The notes beneath the pieces are model-generated. The model worked only from the letters and a program-made list of their open reading frames with translations, made no database searches and had not been told where the DNA came from. A stretch of DNA of 64,000 bases from Whitmania pigra (lineage: Eukaryota > Annelida > Clitellata > Hirudinida > Haemopidae), in NCBI GenBank assembly GCA_021613335.1, contig JAJTWR010000287.1, forward strand, positions 26,001-90,000, given 5' to 3'. The position numbers and the translations under genes were made by a program. This document shows, in pieces, positions 1 through 10,790 of this stretch (position 1 is its first letter; each line of letters opens with the position of its first letter).

Positions 1-858
1 TTTTGTAACCGCAATTTATTTAGAAATTATTTAGAAAGATTTATGCACTCAATTAATAATCAGTGGCAAGCGTTATATTATTCATTTGATATGATTTTGA
101 TTGCTATTTGATTTCTTATCGCCTCCATTTTTTAGATCATACCTTTTAGGTAATTATTATTATACAGTAATATTTCTTGGTTTGATCTCCGTTATCATAA
201 TTTAGCACAAGTAGTTCAATAAGCAATTTTTATTGTTGGCAACTCAACGTTACTTAATGCAATACATGTAATATAAACTATATTTATTAAAAATTAGAAA
301 ACTTATGATGACCAACAATATACGAAAAAATCTTTAAGAATTTAAAATTTAAAGTCATCATTGTCTTCATTTATAAAATGTTTTGCAACCTCAATTATAT
401 ATACTATCATTTATTTGTAGATCAAAGTAAAATTTGTATTTTACTTAATGGAGTGTGTGACTATCGGAATTGTTTAGAAGAATGTTGGTGGATATATTAT
501 ATTTCAAGTTATGTATCCAATTGATGAATTACATTAATGTTGTAAAATTCGATTTCAGTCTTTATTTTCAATAAATAATTTTATTAAATTTCAATAAGGC
601 AAAAGAATTGCACCTGTCACAATGACTTAAATATGATAAGACGATAAGAATCTGCCAGTCAATAGTTTACAAGAACGGTATAAGCAAGATCTAAAAAAAA
701 TATTTAATAATTTTAAAACTTGTCTGGTATTGTATACTTTATAAAGTAACTACGTAAAAAAAATTATGCATCATAAAAAAGTAAGATTATTCCATTAACA
801 TTTTGCAACCAAACTTAATCATAAAAGTTCATTAATCTTAATTTTACTTTAATTCAAT
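1..858. other. AT-rich sequence, no gene seen
   Basis: I find no open frame with recognisable protein similarity and no structured RNA here. The stretch lies 3' of the minus-strand protease gene and probably holds its 3' UTR and flank. Confidence 0.5.
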
Positions 859-3800
859 TTACTGGCAAAGAAACACATTTTGTGAGACTGATAAATATTT
901 TAGCGATATTATCAAGTATGAACTTATCCCAATATAAGTCTGAAATACTTTGGCCATATCGCTTTGAAGAGCTAAAATAGGATTAAAAAAGTCAATGTAG
1001 AGGAGCATTTGTTAGTAGTTACACCTACAACTCTTACCTTTTGAAATAAAATCTAAGTGATAATCGACTTTGGTTAGAAGAGAATTGGTACATTCTTCTT
1101 TATATCTTCCAATTTCAAATAATTCAACCATTGCTACCTGATACCAAATTCCAAAGCCATCTTTGCAAACAAGAGGACCTCCGCTATCGCCCTAAAAAAT
1201 GAAATTCGTCGGCTCATTGTTCACAAAAACAGCTATTCAAATTTAACCCAGCAGGGATTAATTCCATATCTCGTCGGCACACTACCAGCACACAGTAAAT
1301 AATTTTCCTTCAATGCTTTCATGTAGCCTTGTTCAGTATCTTCACCAATGGTGGCCAAATTCTTTACACAAACATCGTCAGGCATTAAATTCATTCTTCC
1401 TTGCATTAAATACAGTGGATGCGAATGTGCTACAATTTCATTAATAGAGCGCTTTAAAGTATCCTTTGACCAAACCTTTGGAAAATAAATAAAATACCTC
1501 TATCGATTCTGCCGAAGCCAGCCATAACGCAATAGCGAAAATTTTTTAAGTTATTTAGCTCATATTTTTTCTTCGGTAGACAAATTGGAGTGACGGTTTT
1601 TGAAAACTTGATCTGCTTTGAAAGCCTTAATAATCCGATGTCATTTTTTACACCCTCATAACTCGGATGGTTAACGATAAGTGAAACTCCAATGCCCTCC
1701 ACATCGGGATCATCAAATTTATTAGTCCCCACCTTAACTATTAAATCAGATTCATCCATATTTCTGCTTGAAATAAAAAGATAAATAAAATTTATGAACA
1801 TTTTCACTCTAAACAAGCTTCAATCAACCCAACCTTACAATAGTTAATAATTAATTATAAATTAATTGATGATATACGAAAAATGATTAATATCGACCGT
1901 GAACAGTGTGCGGCAGTAAGTATCCATCTCTCGTTTAAAATACTCCCTCCACACATTTGATTTCCTTGGGCAAGTATCTGAACCTGCCATGGCCAGGCAC
2001 CAAGTTTGGCCGCGTCTCCATTGATTATATATGGACCGAGTTCTTTATCAGGAATTGCACGAGTTCCACATTGATATCGGGAATCTAGTGAAGAAGCTTA
2101 TAATTCACAATGCATAAAGACAATATATGAATCTATCCTCAATCTACTTTAACCCACATACAGACATAAAAACAAGCAATGCTCAGCAATCAGCTATTAG
2201 TTTTCAGACTACCATCTAGCCATCATGTGCCAGGCATCGATGTTTAGTTTTTCTAGATCATCCAATGGCTGGTAGAAACGTAAACCTTTTTCCTTCATAA
2301 TTTCATTGATTAAATTTTTTCCTAAATCCTAAATGTTTCTTATATTTCAGACTCTTTCGGCCCATTCACTGAATGTTGCAGTACCACTGGGTATGGCTTT
2401 TAAATTGATCAGCACAAATTAGCTACAAACTACTAAACGCACGCTAGTCAAAGCACATAAAAACACAACGCCGCCGAGATAGGGAAGATCGACCAAAGGT
2501 CCGGTAATTTTTGGGACCCTCCAAAACTTTAATTATATTTTGCCATTTCCATTACAAAATTAATACAATATGTGATAATATAAAATTAATTAATATGAAT
2601 ATGTTAATTTTTTGTTAATATAGTTATTTTTAACTTGTTGTCTCTAAAGTGTCAAATTTTTAATAACAAGCATTACCTTCAGAAGGTTTCCACTGGCATA
2701 CGATTTCCACAAGAGCTGTGCAATTGTTACTGTAAATGTGTACAAAAATTACAGTTTTATTTACAACTCTTTTGTTTTAAAATTTAAGAACTGTGTTTAA
2801 CGTTTCTCGAAAATTCGCCATGCTTGGTATGCTTTTCTCAAAGGGATTCTTCTCTCGCGATATGATGACAAGCTTTTCCTTGATCCATTCAGGTTTGTAT
2901 TTATAATAACTTCCCAGCGTTCTAAAAGTTAAATCTTGTAAATAAATAAAACGGCACTCTAATTTATTTATTACATAAATTTAATTATCAAATAATTTTT
3001 TAGTGCATTTTATTTATGTTTATTGATATAAACCTTCCTGTGAGATATAGACACATGTCGTATGACATTTGCTGATTCCAGTTATCTGCACACACGTAAT
3101 AATTATGTTTTCCGTGATATGTTGCCAATAAGAGATATTTTTCTTCTGCTACACCTTGCACTACCATTTCAACTGCAATTAAGGAAAACATAATAATAAC
3201 ACTCTTTGTATTAAATAAGTCTAAAAAACTCAAATGACAATATAAGTTAAATCGATAACGAATAGCGTTAAAATATTTATTATACAATTATTCATACAGC
3301 ATCCCTGTTCATCTGAGTGATCACTGCACTCCATGTAACCATTGCAACGCTTTACCCTGTCAATGCATTGTTTTGTCCTCTCACACACAAAATCGTCTTC
3401 ACGTTTACAATGGGCAGCTGAATTGAGCAGGAGGTATAAAATGTCACTAAGATCGATTTAAATATCATCATTATCATCATCCACCATTATTTCAAATTAT
3501 TTTTAACTTTAATAAGTGACAATGTCCTTTTGACATGCTTGTACTATAATAAGTGACAATGAATAACTTTTTACCGCAGTTCTGTTCTTCATCTTCGCCT
3601 AATTGACAGTCTCTTAAACCATCACACAACCATTCTTTGGGAATGCATTGTCCATGTATGCACTTAAAATCGTTCTTTTGACAAGCTTGCAAATGTTGCA
3701 CAGTTATTAACGTAAATTAAGTTTTAAATGATAAACTGACTCTGTAGTAAAGATATAAAATTTGATAATATATTGAAATAACCCGGGGGTCCGCAAATAA

Positions 3801-5495
3801 GTAAGTTAACTAATAAGTTTATTAGAGCAAGTATTCAGTTAACGGAAGTGAATAACAGAAGTTAAGTGTTTAAGGAATTGAGGTACTTAAGGATGCAAAT
3901 GGATATTTGGGTTTCTGAGTTGTTTTGATTCTCGTTGTTTGTCAGGTGATTAGCGAGAATGCTTTTCTGTAGCAATAATAGATACCACGTGCCCGAAAAA
4001 GATGCCAAATATAATGAAATATAAACTTAATTATTTTAACAATATAAACTTAATTAATTTCCAAAAATCTAAGTTTACAACATTATACCCTCCTTAAATC
4101 TGTTCGTCCCGAACAAACTGCTCCCCGTGGTATTTCGCCAGTCGGCGAATGTGTGCCACCTTCATTTTTACTCGACGACCTCCGAAGGCCAGAAAACCCG
4201 CCCTGGCTGAGAACCCCACAAATGAACTCCTCAGACATTGATCCAACCTTTTCAACCATGTACTCACGACCGCCGAGTTCCTCAACGCCAACATCTCCAC
4301 TCTCCGCTGCAATGACATCCGCAGCCCCAATCTCCATGACATTTACCACTGAATCGAATTCGGCCCCCTCCAACTCAAATCGCTCGCCACTGTTTTCCAG
4401 GTCCAGTTCCTCTACTAATTCCTCAACGCGAGGAGACTCGACTCTGGTCTCTCCCAAAGTCCCCCTTTAATTATTTCATCGGTTCTCTCCGCACGGACTG
4501 GCTCATCAGACACTGACGTGACTTCTTTGGAGTTTCCCAAAATCTCCTTCAGCTCAGCGTTGTCCTCCCTTATGGAAAGCTCCTCCGGTTGATAGCTAGT
4601 AGCAGCTTTGTCGAAGGAAACCTCAGTTATCTTCTCTTGACGTTCCATTTCAGGAGTCAAAGATTCTTTGATAGTTTTGCTTGGGGCACTGACTAATTTC
4701 TTGATTCTAATTTCCTCTTCTGTCAAGAAATTTATCACGCGCTGCTGTTGTTCGTTTAAGTTGGCACCCAGTCCGGCCATCAATTGTATATAGTCATGGT
4801 CTTCAAATCCGTACTCGTCCACCTCATAACCATTGTCGAAGATCCAATTCTCAAGACGTTCTAGAAATTCTTCCTTCTTCCCTTTAGGGTCCAACTTTCT
4901 TACCCTGAGTTCTCGCTTCAATTCGAAAACATTTAACTCTTCCAATGCCTTGATACTGAACATTTTTGATCCCAGTCAGTTTATCCCGATCTTACTTGCT
5001 TTCACCATTCTTTTGCCTCTATAATTATTTAATTATATGATCACAATCAGCTATTAGCTCAAACAATATTTCCTGTTATCCACAGCTCTTTTTCTGGCGA
5101 GCAATTAATTAATTTCTAGTGCTACAATCACTTGCATCGATGTTTCAGTTTCGATAACAACTGTTTACTATGGAGGATCATTTATTTAATGATATGAGTA
5201 GATTTGAAAGTCTAGTTCTTAATAATTAATACTATTTTATTGTGTTAATTGTTATGGTTTAGAAAATCCAATTATTAATTTGATAAATTTAAAAAAATGA
5301 AAATATTTATAATTAAGGAAAATATAACTATTACAAAATTTAAAAAAATTTACTAACTGCAATTTAGTTCATCAATACCATTTGGGCAATCTTTAACTTT
5401 ATTGCATAACTTTGTATTTGGAATACAAAAAAACTTTGAAAATACATCACATCTTATTTCGTCATTTTTGCATAAATTTGTCCTTTGGTTCTCAT
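859..5495 (-). CDS. Mosaic secreted serine protease: LDLa x3, SRCR-like, S1 peptidase domain
   Basis: Minus-strand exons: 5358-5495, 3575-3685 and 3298-3417 (one LDLa module each, all phase 1); 3034-3172, 2802-2921 and 2677-2729 (SRCR-like, with VCADNW and NNCTALVEIVCQ); 1898-2084 (CGTR, IINGDAA, WILTAAHC with the catalytic His); 1498-1766 (NDIGLLRL with the catalytic Asp, VTPICLP); about 1248-1474; 1038-1191 (GDSGGPLVC with the catalytic Ser); and a possible tail exon 859-971. The module order resembles the enteropeptidase/corin/TMPRSS families. All three catalytic residues are present. The residue equivalent to 189 is Asn (NPCWGDS), not the Asp of trypsin, so specificity is probably not tryptic. 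The residue before IINGD is Tyr, not Arg. No start codon or signal peptide was found upstream of 5495. The 1498/1475 junction is off frame by one base (see findings). Domain calls are firm; an intact product is uncertain. Confidence 0.7.
3774..4082 (-). mobile_element. Putative 3' LTR of a Gypsy/BEL-like retroelement fragment
   Basis: On the minus strand a purine-rich tract (aaggagggtata) runs directly into TGTTGTAAAC. About 309 bp later the block ends with an AATAAA-like signal, a GC-rich CGGACCCCCGGG stretch and TTTCA. That gives LTR-like TG...CA ends behind a polypurine tract. It directly follows the SAP/Gag-like ORF. I see no second LTR copy upstream, so this is a truncated or internally deleted insertion. 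It lies in the intron between the first two LDLa exons of the protease gene. The boundaries are inferred. Confidence 0.45.
4083..4963 (-). pseudogene. SAP-domain Gag-like protein, frameshifted retroelement remnant
   Basis: An ATG at 4963 opens a 182-codon frame whose N-terminus has a SAP motif (LKRELRVRKLDPKGKKEEF), followed by acidic low-complexity sequence. SAP domains are common at the N-terminus of Gag in invertebrate LTR elements. The frame closes at 4415. A second frame, shifted by one base, continues in the same acidic style from about 4463 to 4083 (TRVESPRVEELVEELDLE). The switch falls at a run of five G, so a one-base indel or a programmed shift could explain it. No protease, reverse transcriptase or integrase follows; the ORF runs straight into the polypurine tract and LTR. 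A domesticated host SAP protein is the alternative. Confidence 0.5.
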
Positions 5496-5745
5496 CTTCA
5501 AGCATTTCAAAATCAGAATTATTAATTGACAGTTATTGTGGGTTAATAATTTAAAAGTTTAGCTTATTATCAAGATTGAACGTAATAATTTCTAAAAAAA
5601 TTTTATATGACTCGGTTAATACAATCATCATACAGGTTTATTGAGTCATGACAGTGTGTATTAGTTTCTTCTTAAATAATTAGATAGAAAATATCAATTA
5701 CGAGCGCATTCAATCAAAACAATTTAGTTAAATTATCGTCGAATT

Positions 5746-8240
5746 TTAGAATAACCAGTCAACCAAACCGTCGGGAAGCTTATCGGTGTTTGTGAGATTG
5801 GCAATGACAGTTACTTCGCAAAGGAGCATAGCATCTGCATGGGTACCTTTGTATTTATCAATAAATACATATTTGCCGATTGGGTTAGGGTTAACACACA
5901 GCACATCGATATAGCTTACTGAAAAAGAAATTATTTAGCATTTTGACTATAGAATCTGAAAGAGATTTTATGTCAAATGAAAATAATGCAGTTGGTATAT
6001 TTGTCTAATAAGATGGAGAATGATTAAGTAAAAGTTAATGCATCGTTTGTAATGGTACTTCATTTGTACAGCGCCATATGCGTAGTGTCAGAGGCGCTTT
6101 TTGTAACCATTTATATAGCGCTCCCTACCAAGGGCGCTTGTGGCAGTACACGACACATTACGACTGTTGCCATTATAGCCGTAAGCAGGCATGAAACCCA
6201 TTCGGCCAACCTGCACAAATCTTAAGTTTGTTTTAAATATAAATAGAATTAATTTAGCACCTGATCTATTAATTGGTTCTTGTCCAACATCTACACAAAA
6301 ATGTCTTTCATAAATTGAGAGAGACTCAACTACAGTTATCGTGATATAAATCTGTTCATCGGTAACTAAAAAATGTGATTGAATTCATCAAAAGGCATTG
6401 CCAGAAAATGAAAAAATATTTAAAAAAAAAAACATATAATCAAAATATTTAACTGAGAAATGAACCTGATGAATTTTGGTTAAAATCTATTATTATCCCG
6501 TGAATGGAATAGAAATCCTCAAGCCTAACACCCCACCATGCCCGCTGACCTCTCTCGGTCTTAATTCTAGCACAGGTATGATTGTTACCATCCACTGCTT
6601 GACCTGGTATTTTTGAACCAAAATCATATTGCCCAATCATATTGGATGTTGCACTTTGGCCAGTAGACACCGTAGCTGTAATATTTAAAATTGTAATTGA
6701 AAAGTTTATTTCTTTTGCTATTTCAAAAATTTAGGTGGCTTTAAAGTCAAATTGGCTCCGATAATAAATGTAATTGCTCAGGTTTTGGATTTTAAAAAAA
6801 TTGGAAAATTGTTTGCAAAAAATGTGTTTGCCAAAAAAATAAAACAAAATACTTACCCAATCCTTGAGCAAACAATTTTACTTCGCAGAGCATCAGCGGA
6901 TGGAACGAATTTCCATACTTCTTTATCGTTATAAACCTACCAGATACCGGCTTATCGCAAAGAAGAGTCACAAAACCTGAAAATCATGTGACTATACTTT
7001 GTTTCTTGTAAAAGTTATTGATATTTTGTTGATAACAGAAATTAAAAGTTATTTAAACCAAAAACAATACTTGACTTTAATAGATTGGATAAACATATGG
7101 TTGCTTTTTTTAACTTGAGCCAGTTGTTAAATGTCATATTCGTTGTCTAGCCAGCATTTCTAGAATCACCCATGGAAAGGAAGCGGTATATAAATAGCCT
7201 AACGAAAAGCCTATGTTTTACAAAACATAAGTCCTTTTATAAAGTAATCACAATTATAATGCTATTAAAATTATTTAAGGATTAGTTATGGCATTATATT
7301 TTATTTTATTTATTTATCTATTTAAGTTCTAAATATTGGTTCCAAATATACTAACTAAAACTCAAAATAGTTATTTAGTTGTATAAATTGTTCTAAATAA
7401 GTTCTAAAGTTTAAATTGATGTTTTCTAATAAATAATCGGATGTACTGATGTTCGTTTATTTTTTTTCGAAACATGTAATAAATAGTTATTAGACGACAA
7501 TGTTTGAACAAATAATCCTCCATGTTAGCAAATGTCTTACTTTGTTTATTTGATTTATCCTGCATCATGCAAGCATTATCCTCAGGATCGGCCTCATTTG
7601 CTGAAACATAACCTTTCAAATATCTCTTAAAATCTGGAGCTACAAACGGAACGAATTAATTACAGAAATCAAATGCAGTTACAACAGGTGTTGTTGTAAT
7701 GCAACTACTTAAATGCATTTAGAATTTATAGTAGTTCAAAATGTTAAACAGAAGCAAGAATGGGATTCAGAATTCATACGACAAAGCCCAACATTTATTG
7801 CATTGCTCCAAAAATTTGTAAACATGCGATCTCATAAAAGTTCTGTTCCAATAATATCTTATGTTTTTAGTAAAACATTAAATGACCTATGACATCATTT
7901 GGCTTGTAGAATATCATAATTTTGTAAATGAAGTAAGGTCTTCTGATTACCACCCGCCACCACGCATGTTCAGTCTTGTTTACTCCCGCGCTTATTGAGC
8001 ATGTATGTCTAGATCCATCAATTGCCAAATTGGAAGTTTGAGACACCAATGTCCTACTTTGCTTGGTGTAATCACTGGTTTCATATAAAACTAAAAATAT
8101 CAAACTAAAAACTAGATACGGGTGTTTATACGATATTAGGTGCCTTAAAATTAAATATTAAAAAAAAAAATTAGAAAACCTTCATGACTCGATGAAATTC
8201 TGATCGCGAGAAACACAACATAGAATGTTACTAGCTTCAT
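5746..8240 (-). CDS. Secreted lectin-like protein with two tandem FTP (fucolectin/F5-8C-type) domains
   Basis: Seven minus-strand exons, every intron in phase 1: 8180-8240, 7887-8090, 7541-7639, 6857-6976, 6466-6675, 6261-6365 and 5746-5918, giving 323 residues. Exon 1 encodes a signal peptide beginning MKLVTFYVVFLAI. Each domain is built from three exons. The N-terminal piece has NLAIDGSRHTC..AWWRV in domain 1 and QAVDGNNHTC..AWWGV in domain 2. A variable middle piece follows. The C-terminal piece has GRFITIKKY..LMLCEVKLFA or GKYVFIDKY..MLLCEVTVIA. This pattern fits the fucolectin-tachylectin-4-pentraxin-1 fold, which typically binds fucose with calcium. The product is therefore probably an extracellular carbohydrate-binding or innate recognition protein. 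The stop is 251 bp upstream of the first LDLa exon of the protease. Confidence 0.85.
6056..6212 (+). repeat. Dispersed repeat family, copy 1
   Basis: This block shares long stretches with 31867-32040 and 49368-49540, including TTTATATAGCGC, the ACGACACATTACGACTGTTGCC segment and CCATTCGGCCAA. It lies in an intron of the FTP-domain gene. The consensus contains a GGGTTTCGAAC-like motif reminiscent of a polymerase III B box, best preserved in copy 3, which suggests a SINE. Ends are approximate. Confidence 0.65.
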
Positions 8241-9347
8241 AACTAAAACTTAATAATTTCAAATCTATTTAGACTCACTTTATCTACTCTTAATTACCTT
8301 AGATAAGCCAGCCGATTAGAAAAATAATATTTAATAAATGACAATTCATTCATTTATAATTAAATGTTATTTCTTTTCATTATTTTTAATTACAATTTGT
8401 TTTTAATTATTATATTCAACATAAATTTTATTATACGTTTAATATGATTATAGTTACATATCTAAATGTTTTAATTATATATTTATATTGAATGAATTTA
8501 AATAGAAAATCATTATTTTTATAAATACAATTAAATTATAATTTAGTTAATAGTTATTGATTAAAATTATTCAATTGTAATTTGTATTAATTAAACTAAG
8601 TAGACAATTGAAAATTTTCGGAAGTGGGTGTTGGCAGCTAGTATGTGAAGTGTTTATTGAAGTAAGTGCTTAAACAAACTGTGTCGTTTATTTTTGTTTG
8701 AAAGTTTTGCTTGTGTGTGGCCAATAATAAATTATATATTTTCATTTTTACCCGCGGTTCTTATTGCGCTTACAGACTTTTTCTAAGGACAAGTTAACCT
8801 CAAGTAAAAGACATGGTCACAGATATGGTCACAAAATTGCCAGGAATTGGTTTTTGAGCAATGCGAAGTAAGAATGCCTAGTCAAATATTTGAGCCATCG
8901 TTAATTTCAAAATATTCAATTTTGTTTTTTTTTTAAGTTCTCATTTAATGTCTTGAACTAAATGTTTAAATATAATATAAATGTTAGAATATTTCAAAAC
9001 TGAATTTAATTTAAAATTAAACAGCTTTATTAATGAGTTTCAGTTAGCGAAAATGTTGTCAATTAAATTTCCTGATAAGTTATCGTGTGGGTCACATCTG
9101 TGTACCACTGCTTATTTATATTATTCTAATCACGTTGCATTATTATTTTTTTAATGCAAATTAATTTAACATTTTGTCACTGAATTTTTTTTTTTTTTTT
9201 TAAATATTTGCATTTGATGAATTTCTCACCTTTTAACATATTTCGAGGTTATCATGTTCTTTATGTAAGAGCGCGAATAAAATATCTCAATAAAATAGTC
9301 AGCAGATTATATTTTTCGTGTTAAGGTTGTTTGCGCTAACTGAATCG
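8241..9347. other. Intergenic, with a possible solo LTR at 8629-8774
   Basis: This is mostly featureless AT-rich DNA and should include the promoter of the FTP-domain gene. Near 8620 a purine-rich run (GGAAGTGGG) precedes TGTTGGCAGC, and about 146 bp later the block ends with AATAAA, CCGCGG and TTACA. That is the same grammar as the LTR at 3774-4082, but without sequence similarity, so a short solo LTR is only a guess. Confidence 0.3.
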
Positions 9348-10147
9348 AAGCAAAATGGCACCCCGTCATAACAGCTTCGTCAAAATAGCCCAACGACAAA
9401 ATAGCTCAGGACAAAATAGCCCCGTCAAAACTGCCCCGTCAAAATAGCGATAAAATTGGTTCATTGTGGATTACATGTCCCCATGAGGTGAGTTCTATAA
9501 GGTGATTCATTATGTGTGGCTCGAATATGTTGTACGTCAATCGATAACATAGATTAAATTCCGATTCCCATTTAAACCCTTAATTGTACACATTGCAACG
9601 GGAACTCGGGAAAGGATCAAAAGAAATTAAACTATCAAAGCAGCAAAACCTATGTTTCAACCCAACTACCTTTGAATTTCTTGCCGTTCACATAAACAAA
9701 GACGCCAAACACATAAACCTACTGACAATATACAGGACTGGAAGAGACTCTGTTTTTCTCAGAACTCTCGGAGCTACTGCGTCGTTTTGTCATTGGCTCC
9801 CCCACACTGTTTGTTACTGGGGACATAAATATTCACCTCGAAAAGACTGATGATTCGAACAGCCTGGTCTTCAGTAATCTCATTTCATCTTTTGGCCTCA
9901 AACAGATTGTTGCCGGTCCCACCCGTGATTGCGGTGGAACCCTGGACATTGTCCTTGAGAGAGACGACGATGGCTTACCCGCTACGGCGGTGGAGAAGTT
10001 GGAAAGTGGTCAATTAAACTGTCATAAAAGCATTCAAAACCTACTAACATCAGTTATCAGTTAATGTATTCAACTCACAAAATATTTCCTATTTTATTGA
10101 CGGGGCTGTTTTGTCCTGGGCTGTTATGACGGGTCACCAAGCAAAAT
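9348..10147. mobile_element. Foldback/TIR transposon with 9-bp target duplication and captured LINE fragment
   Basis: The outer repeats AAGCAAAAT at 9348-9356 and 10139-10147 are a 9-bp target-site duplication. Between them the element (9357-10138, 782 bp) begins GGCACCCCGTCATAACAGC and ends with the reverse complement of GGTGACCCGTCATAACAGC. Both ends continue inward with CAGGACAAAA(T/C)AGCCCCGTCA units in opposite orientation. A 9-bp duplication is typical of Mutator-like elements, among others. No transposase is visible, so the element is non-autonomous. Its interior carries a broken endonuclease from a non-LTR retrotransposon. Confidence 0.7.
9560..10063 (+). pseudogene. Fragment of non-LTR retrotransposon AP-endonuclease domain
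   Basis: The plus-strand frame from about 9584 reads FEFLAVHI..INLLTIYRTG, then shifts by about 9825 into DINIHLEKTDD and GLKQIVAGPTRD..GTLDIVL, ending at a stop near 10062. These are the typical blocks of LINE-type APE endonucleases (the (G)DINIH metal-binding block and the ..QIV..PTR..GTLLDLV-type block). At least one frameshift is present and no reverse transcriptase follows. The whole fragment lies within the inverted-repeat element. Confidence 0.75.
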
Positions 10148-10222
10148 ACATAATCCTCGCTTCTCTATACTCGTACATTATTATGTTGCTCAAATTTATA
10201 ATATTATATAATTTTGCAATAT

Positions 10223-10790
10223 AATTCCTATTAGATGCGGTTTTTAATGAAATCTAAATAAAAATCCACTTTGGTGAAAATATTGTTTGCGCAGTCATAT
10301 TTCACTCGACGATTCTTTCCAAAATCAAAACTGGCAATTCCGACTTGTGTCCATCTTCCGCCTTCATTTTTGCAGACTAACGGACTACCAGCATCACCCT
10401 AAAAATTGTTCAAAAATTTGAAAAATGCAGACGATTATTATATATACATTATTGATTAAATTATCTAAAAGATATTAAACTAATTTGTAGAGATCAATAT
10501 TAATAATAACTCCAGCTATATAAGCTATATAATCAAGACGTTAATCTAATATTACTGGTTATTTACATTTATACCCATATGATAAGTAATTCAAGATTTG
10601 TAGAAAGAAAAATTGTTCAAACTTAACGTCACAAAAATTTATTCCAGAAATTGTGAGCAGTGAGCCAGCACAAAAGAGGTCATTATTTTTCAGAAACCTT
10701 GTAAGAAATTCCAACAAGATGTTTAATGCACTTATTTTTTGGTATTACATTCATTCTCCCTTACATCAGAAATTTCGTTGAACATCTCGC
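10223..10790 (-). pseudogene. Decayed copy of the S1 protease with inactivated active-site serine
   Basis: On the minus strand, exon-like pieces match the protease at 859-5495. They are GRMNVIPKNKC (about 10745-10715), then in another frame NNDLFCAGSLL..GINFC (about 10690-10625), then GDAGSPLVCKN...NIFTKVDFYLDFIKNRI and a stop at about 10236. The GDSGGP motif has become GDAGSP, which removes the nucleophilic Ser. Frameshifts or stops separate the segments. The piece holding the catalytic His was not found. An ORF near 11060 (YHNDLAQYAIA) may be a remnant of its Asp region, but that is weak. Confidence 0.65.

Noticed and set aside
4153..4470. Plus-strand 105-codon Ser/Pro/Thr-rich frame
   Set aside because: It is the antisense of the acidic Gag-like frame. 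The minus strand has the SAP domain, polypurine tract and LTR in order.
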